Positions 16,212 through 20,407 of a DNA stretch of 20,407 nucleotides are shown in pieces (the first letter of the stretch is position 1; each line of letters begins with the position of its first letter). The stretch spans positions 1 to 20,407 of IMG/VR virus record IMGVR_UViG_3300017783_003196; one strand, written 5' to 3'. Source of the DNA: a virus. The notes beneath the pieces are model-generated. The model was given only the letters and a program-made list of their open reading frames with translations, did no database searches and had not been told where the DNA came from. Made by a program: the position numbers and the translations under genes.

Positions 16212-17137
16212 AATTAGAGTATGTAGACATAACGAAAAAAGATTGGTTCCTTGTTAGTTGGACACTCAGCAACAAGTGTAACTATCGTTGTGAATACTGT
16301 CCAGATATTTTACATAACGGAAGTACAGGTCAACCCAAATGGGAAACTGTAAAAAACTTTGTTGAAAAATTAAAAGTACCCAAGACAATGTGTTACAGAA
16401 TAAGTGGTGGTGAACCTACATACTGGAAACACTTTATTGATCTTGCAAAACTTGTAAAAAAGCAAGGACACTATTTTAGTTTTGTTACAAACGGAAGTCA
16501 ACGTGTAAAGTACTACAAAGAAATTAGTAATTACACAGACGGATTTATTATTTCGTATCACCCACAGTACGCAGACGTAGAGCATTTTATTGAAATAGCA
16601 AACACGGTTGACTGTCCTGTTGCTGTACATCTAATGATGGTACCAGAAAAATTTAATGAATTAGAAAGCATTGCTAAACAGTTATATGAAGGTAGTGATA
16701 ATCTTACAGTTGAGCCTAAGGTAATTGTAGACAAAACAAGTCAAGAACATGTAACAAATGAAGTTACAGTTTACACACCAGAGCAAAAAGATTTAATCAA
16801 TAACTGGAAGTACAAACGAGAGTTTAACTTTAGTAATTTACACCGCGGAGAGTTACTACTAAATAATTCAGTAGTTACTGCTAATGAAATCCTACTACAA
16901 GAAAAGAATCAATTTAGTGGTTGGAAATGTTGGGCAGGTATTGATGGAGTAAACGTAGATATGTGGGGGAACCTATACAGAGCAGATTGTCAATTTGGCG
17001 GTGCGTTAGGTAACCTTGAAAGATATAAATTGCCCAATGAGCCTATTATATGTGGTAAAAGTGTGTGCAGTTGTTTAAGCGATATTTTTATAAGGAAGGA
17101 ACACAATGACTCAAGTAACACGCAGAGAAGCATATAG
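16166..17137 (+). CDS. Radical SAM protein with C-terminal auxiliary-cluster region
   Basis: The product is 323 residues if the ATG at 16166 is used. This overlaps the SDR gene by 46 bases and has no ribosome site. A TTG at 16208 with a purine-rich leader and a 4-base overlap is an alternative, giving 309 residues. CX3CX2C is at C38, C42 and C45 (NKCNYRCEYC) and SGGEP at 80-84. The end holds C255 (GWKC), C275, C296, C301 and C303, a twitch/SPASM-like region. It resembles the protein at 10418-11380 along its length. It overlaps the small downstream gene by 32 bases. Substrate unknown. Confidence 0.85.
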   Translation: MGKWKPHQYIRDEKLKLEYVDITKKDWFLVSWTLSNKCNYRCEYCPDILHNGSTGQPKWETVKNFVEKLKVPKTMCYRISGGEPTYWKHFIDLAKLVKKQGHYFSFVTNGSQRVKYYKEISNYTDGFIISYHPQYADVEHFIEIANTVDCPVAVHLMMVPEKFNELESIAKQLYEGSDNLTVEPKVIVDKTSQEHVTNEVTVYTPEQKDLINNWKYKREFNFSNLHRGELLLNNSVVTANEILLQEKNQFSGWKCWAGIDGVNVDMWGNLYRADCQFGGALGNLERYKLPNEPIICGKSVCSCLSDIFIRKEHNDSSNTQRSI

Positions 17138-17357
17138 AATTTTTTATATGGTAAAGGGCCACTTAAACGCAACAGAAGATTGCATCTTTGATTGTTACGA
17201 TAGTTACTTTAAAAGGTTATGGAACAATAACGAAGCAATGCACAGAGAAGAAGGGTTTGAAGAAGCCTACAAAAAGGTAACAAATACATATACACAACGT
17301 GACTGGGATAGAACAGTAGGTTGGGGAACAGTACCAAAGGAATATAGATGCGAATAG
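17106..17357 (+). CDS. Small protein of unknown function
   Basis: The product is 83 residues, with an AAGGAAGGAA ribosome site and ATG at 17106, so it is probably a real gene despite overlapping its neighbours by 32 and 10 bases. It is hydrophilic and probably helical (EAYRIFYMVKGHL, FEEAYKKVTN), with three cysteines (C26, C30 and C82; ATEDCIFDCYD and YRCE). No membrane segment or signal is seen. It is not a known family to me. Its place between a radical SAM gene and an SDR gene leaves open that it is a substrate, carrier or partner for them, but it has no obvious leader or core peptide arrangement. Confidence 0.65.
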   Translation: MTQVTRREAYRIFYMVKGHLNATEDCIFDCYDSYFKRLWNNNEAMHREEGFEEAYKKVTNTYTQRDWDRTVGWGTVPKEYRCE

Positions 17358-17896
17358 TTGTAACAGGTAATCCTAATTATGAAGGCTTATGCTCGGGTAT
17401 ATGGGAAGCCTACAGTCGTAATCAAGTAGAATTTATTGGTAGATGGAATGACTGGGATCTTACAGATGCTGACGCAGTAGCAGAACACGTAAAAGATCAT
17501 AATGTATTTGTAAACAGTCAATACGGTCCTAATGGCGAACAAGTAGAATTGTTACGTAAGGTATATGAAAAGTTTAATGGTGAACACATTATTAATATTT
17601 CAAGCACAACAAGTTATTGGGGTGACGGATATAATCCAGGCAACTATCTTAAAAACAAAACCGAACTTGATGAATTAAGTAAAAAGTATTCACAGTACGG
17701 AACGTTTGGTAGTAGCAAAATTCGTGTAAGCAATATTGCGTTTGGTCAACTTGCATCACAAACACAATTAGATAAAAGCACTAATAACAAAATTAGTTTG
17801 CTTGAAGCAGGTAAACTTGTTAAATGGGTAATTGATAGTCCACGTAGTTACAACTTACACTATATGGCACTTGATCCTATACAAACAGATCTTTAA
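17348..17896 (+). CDS. Diverged short-chain dehydrogenase/reductase-like protein
   Basis: The product is 182 residues from the ATG at 17348. It starts RIVVTGNPNYEGLCSGI, in which the glycine-rich nucleotide loop is altered compared with TGxxxGxG. HNVFVNSQYG stands at the NNAG position. NISSTTS (S85, S86) and Y100-x3-K104 (NYLKNK) keep the catalytic Ser-Tyr-Lys set. It looks like a relative of the SDR at 15621-16211, with a changed cofactor loop. It ends the plus-strand operon, and its last 20 bases overlap the convergent minus-strand radical SAM gene. NAD(P) binding is likely but less sure than for the other SDR. Confidence 0.65.
   Translation: MRIVVTGNPNYEGLCSGIWEAYSRNQVEFIGRWNDWDLTDADAVAEHVKDHNVFVNSQYGPNGEQVELLRKVYEKFNGEHIINISSTTSYWGDGYNPGNYLKNKTELDELSKKYSQYGTFGSSKIRVSNIAFGQLASQTQLDKSTNNKISLLEAGKLVKWVIDSPRSYNLHYMALDPIQTDL
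17877..17896. other. Tail-to-tail overlap of two convergent genes
   Basis: The last 20 bases code on both strands: the plus-strand SDR-like gene stops with TAA at 17894-17896 and the minus-strand radical SAM gene stops at 17879-17877. No terminator hairpin with a T-run is visible on either side. Confidence 0.8.
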
Positions 17897-18995
17897 GTTC
17901 TGGACAATAATCTAAAACACTTGTATCTCTAATCTTATCTAAGTCCTTAGTATAGTTTACAAACATATCTAATAGTTTGCTATTGTTTTGTTCGTACGTT
18001 ATGTTAGGTAACTTGTGTTCAATACTTTGTAATACTTCATTAGGCAGTACACGAGGATTTAAGTAGGCAGGTTGTGCTACTACATTATTAAAGTATATAC
18101 TCCAATTATCTTTTTTGTTAGCATCAAACCAAGTTTGTATTTTATCTAAGTGTGCAATATTATATGCCATCACAGTTACAGCAATAATAATTCTATCAAA
18201 GTTGTATTGTTTTAGATTGTTATTAAGTTGGTCAAACGTAAAGTTCTTTCCACCTCTAATGTATTCATAAAGTCCGCCAGTGCCTTCAACACTTACTGTC
18301 CATTTAGTTTCGCCAAAGTGTCCAGCAAGTTCCTGTACTTCTTCATCAACAATCGTACCATTCGTTGTCCAGTCAAGTATAACATTTTTTGCAACTCCTA
18401 AGTCTATAAATTTGTGCAATATTTTTTTATTTGCAGGTTCCATGTAAGGCTCTCCGCCTTTAATACTAAGATAACGTAACCCCATAAACGGAGTAGGATC
18501 TTCAAATAAGCGTTCTATAATCTGTTCGCTTTTATTAACATATCCAAACTCTGGATTGTCAATTCTTCTATGATATGGATTACCATTTTGTGCAAGTTTC
18601 AATTCGTCTTTGACCCAAGCACTTGAATTGATTCCATCACACATTCTACATTTTAAATTACAAATATTACTCATATTAAATTCCAAAAACTTAATATCAT
18701 GGAAGTTTTTTGAGTAATCATTATTAGATTCTTCAAGCATTGGATTCAATATATCACGGAAGAATAATCTCCTACTATGACCTACTGTAGCCTCTTTTAA
18801 AGCACATTGTTGACACTCGGGCGGCAACACTCCATTACGGATACTATCCTTTGTGTATGACGCTGTAATGCTGTCTAAGACGGTGTTTAAGGGCTCTTGT
18901 AGCACGTTTCCGTAGCGTTTAGTGTACACACCATCAGGTACAATATCGCCGTTAAAACGTACCAAAATACTATGCCAGGGTGCGTAACATTTCAT
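17877..18995 (-). CDS. Radical SAM protein with degenerate N-terminal twitch region
   Basis: The product is 372 residues from the ATG at 18995, preceded by GGAGAG; a TTG at 19010 is a weaker start. The N-terminal region keeps C3 (KCYAPW), FNGDI and ECQQC (C61, C64), but where relatives have a cysteine or CC (VRVCC in the 14326 protein) it has VPDGVY. So one likely cluster ligand is missing, with D21 nearby. The barrel is standard: C112, C116, C119 (NICNLKCRMC) and IKGGEP (GGEP 180-183), with WTTNGT later. It is the last gene of the minus-strand operon and overlaps the phosphotransferase gene by 26 bases. It may bind a different cluster there, use an aspartate ligand, or have lost the auxiliary site. 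Confidence 0.85.
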   Translation of the reverse strand: MKCYAPWHSILVRFNGDIVPDGVYTKRYGNVLQEPLNTVLDSITASYTKDSIRNGVLPPECQQCALKEATVGHSRRLFFRDILNPMLEESNNDYSKNFHDIKFLEFNMSNICNLKCRMCDGINSSAWVKDELKLAQNGNPYHRRIDNPEFGYVNKSEQIIERLFEDPTPFMGLRYLSIKGGEPYMEPANKKILHKFIDLGVAKNVILDWTTNGTIVDEEVQELAGHFGETKWTVSVEGTGGLYEYIRGGKNFTFDQLNNNLKQYNFDRIIIAVTVMAYNIAHLDKIQTWFDANKKDNWSIYFNNVVAQPAYLNPRVLPNEVLQSIEHKLPNITYEQNNSKLLDMFVNYTKDLDKIRDTSVLDYCPELKDLFV

Positions 18996-19434
18996 CGAAT
19001 TTCTCTCCAAAAGCAGACCTTAAATCGCTTTCCAATTTATCAAATACTACACTGGGTTGATACACTCCTACATTGTCCCAATCAATTAATTCATATGAAT
19101 TACCTTGAACAATAATGTTACTGAGTACCCAATCTCCGTGTGCAAATGGTTGTGTGGTGTTAATGTTTTCTAAACAAAAATTGTATATACTTTTTACAAA
19201 TTCTGGTGTATGCGGTAGTGTGTTTGCTACAGTGCCTTCAATAATTTTAGTATCAATAAACATTCTGCCAGCGTCAATACCGTGATTAATAATGTAACCA
19301 GGACGTACTTCTTCCATTATATCAATATGGTCGTCAAGCCATTCTTGATTTGCAAAGTCCCATTGTTTACGATAAAAGTTTGCACCTTTATAAACACGTC
19401 TTAATTTTTCTTTATTCTCTTTAATTAATTCCAT
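18970..19434 (-). CDS. Minimal APH/choline kinase-like phosphotransferase
   Basis: The product is 154 residues, much shorter than the ~260-300 of typical aminoglycoside or choline phosphotransferases. The catalytic core is clear: FAHGDWVLSN (H99, D101, N106) is the catalytic loop and ELIDWDN (D118, D120) the metal-binding motif. The N-lobe is reduced to about 80 residues (LRRVYKG, FYRKQW, IIEGTVAN), and the usual C-terminal helices are nearly absent. It would phosphorylate a hydroxyl on a small molecule such as a sugar, cyclitol or choline using ATP, in the cytoplasm. It lies between two radical SAM genes, overlapping them by 14 and 26 bases. Whether this small form is active cannot be told. 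Confidence 0.75.
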   Translation of the reverse strand: MELIKENKEKLRRVYKGANFYRKQWDFANQEWLDDHIDIMEEVRPGYIINHGIDAGRMFIDTKIIEGTVANTLPHTPEFVKSIYNFCLENINTTQPFAHGDWVLSNIIVQGNSYELIDWDNVGVYQPSVVFDKLESDLRSAFGEKFDEMLRTLA

Positions 19435-20407
19435 AAGCCTTTGCTACCTCTGGGATATATTCTTTTAGACTACAGCCTCTTTGTTTATCAAAGATAGATA
19501 TCCATTTTTTAAATGCTTCTTGTTGAATAATATCTGCAGGTTGATCTACCCAGTACTTAAATTTTTCTGGACAGTATTGTTTAATTTCATCTGGTGCATT
19601 TTTTGTGTTAAGATATTCAGGATTCATTAATAAGTTATCAAAGAATTGAAAGTCATGTTTTTTACACCAATCAATAATTGTTTCGTAGTGATGTAAATTT
19701 AAAACTTGTATAGTAGGCCCGAGGCTTTTGTATTTTACTATCTCAGCCCATTTAAGCATATTAGTTTCTACTTGTTCCCAGTTACTACCCCAACGTATGT
19801 AATCGTTTACTTTACCAATACCGTCTATACTAAAACACATATTAACAGTTTCGAAACGTTTTAGTTCTTCATATATGTTAGGATTCATAATTGTAGCATT
19901 AGTATTAAAACGTACTTCAACTGAACTGTCTAACTTTTGTAAAAATTTATGAAGTCCTTTAACCATCATAGGTTCGCCACCTGTTAAGTATACTTCTCGT
20001 AGTTCAGGTAATGTGGCTAAGTATTCTCCACGCTCATCTGTGTACCAATCAAAGTTTGGAAAAGGTTCATTACCCCAAGGCGATTCAATACCTTGTTTAA
20101 GCATCTCTTGATGTTCTTTAGCAAGACTACTTGACACACCTGGATAACACATAGTACATTGTAGGTTACAGTTACTACCGAAACGTAAGTCTAAATGACT
20201 AACACCTGGACCATACTGTCGTGGTCTTGTACGTTGACTTGTTTCTCCGGCTTCTTCTTGTATTTTACATTTTTCACAAGCCTTGGGAAACAATCCGTTT
20301 TCAAATGTTGCAATAGCATTTTGATATGTTGCACTATTACGCCAGTCGTCTACAGTGTGTGTTGTTACATTTTCTCTATTAGTAGGTTCATTACTAATAC
20401 AACACAA
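19421..20407 (-). CDS. Radical SAM protein with N-terminal twitch domain, 5' partial
   Basis: The gene runs off the window edge; the TTG at 20407 is inside the coding region and not its start. The first visible residues, CCIS, match the CC that follows CPLPW...G-V in relatives, so roughly 20-25 residues are missing. Next come WRNSATYQ, ACEKC (C44, C47 of the visible part), then the barrel with CX3CX2C at C80, C84 and C87 (SNCNLQCTMC) and LTGGEP (GGEP 143-146). SIDGIGKVNDYIRWGSNW matches the same region of the 14326 protein. It overlaps the phosphotransferase gene by 14 bases and is upstream in that operon. Substrate unknown. Confidence 0.88.
   Translation of the reverse strand: MCCISNEPTNRENVTTHTVDDWRNSATYQNAIATFENGLFPKACEKCKIQEEAGETSQRTRPRQYGPGVSHLDLRFGSNCNLQCTMCYPGVSSSLAKEHQEMLKQGIESPWGNEPFPNFDWYTDERGEYLATLPELREVYLTGGEPMMVKGLHKFLQKLDSSVEVRFNTNATIMNPNIYEELKRFETVNMCFSIDGIGKVNDYIRWGSNWEQVETNMLKWAEIVKYKSLGPTIQVLNLHHYETIIDWCKKHDFQFFDNLLMNPEYLNTKNAPDEIKQYCPEKFKYWVDQPADIIQQEAFKKWISIFDKQRGCSLKEYIPEVAKAYGIN

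Noticed and set aside
1-20407. CRISPR arrays, IS elements, long direct repeats, tRNA genes
   Set aside because: Reading both strands found no regular repeat-spacer pattern, transposase motif or cloverleaf; nearly all DNA is accounted for by coding regions.

Overview
The window is a very compact, AT-rich stretch with 26 protein genes and almost no non-coding DNA. Of the 25 gene junctions, 24 overlap by 1 to about 46 bases. The only gap is 121 bases at 7646-7766, between two divergent operons. No tRNA, rRNA, IS element, CRISPR array or structural phage gene is visible. The tight overlaps, small proteins, AT-rich codon use and marine-virus-like mix of families (glycosyltransferase-like proteins, N-terminal-twitch radical SAM proteins, 2OG-Fe(II) oxygenases, short nucleotide-sugar enzymes) suggest a large tailed phage of a marine bacterium. 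A streamlined marine bacterial surface-polysaccharide island is the main alternative. The phage call is inference, because no hallmark gene lies in the window.

Layout: (1) 1-4612, plus strand: two related DxD glycosyltransferase-like genes, a beta-rich unknown, a DGD glycosyltransferase-like gene, a small membrane protein and an N-terminal-twitch radical SAM enzyme. (2) 4581-7645, minus strand: reading from its promoter side, a short DegT/DnrJ/EryC1-type protein, a glycine-amidinotransferase-family enzyme, a 2OG-Fe(II) oxygenase and a glycosyltransferase-like protein. (3) 7646-7766: divergent control region. (4) 7767-17896, plus strand: full-length UDP-sugar dehydrogenase homologue, SGNH hydrolase, DGD glycosyltransferase-like protein, radical SAM, short UDP-sugar dehydrogenase homologue, methyltransferase, aspartyl-hydroxylase-like oxygenase, two radical SAMs, SDR, radical SAM, small unknown protein, SDR. 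(5) 17877-20407, minus strand: a radical SAM cut by the window edge, a minimal APH/choline-kinase-like phosphotransferase, and another radical SAM.

Taken together the content looks like a pathway that builds and decorates an unusual sugar or cyclitol and transfers it to a surface. Dehydrogenases and SDRs would oxidise or reduce; the DegT-like protein would aminate; the amidinotransferase would add a guanidine; the APH-like kinase would phosphorylate; radical SAM enzymes, oxygenases and a methyltransferase would carry out difficult modifications; the glycosyltransferases would attach the product. Seven radical SAM genes in 20 kb, four with the auxiliary-cluster (twitch) region placed before the radical SAM barrel, and the aminotransferase-amidinotransferase-kinase set recalling streptidine biosynthesis, are the main points of interest. 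The chemistry and final product cannot be read from the sequence.
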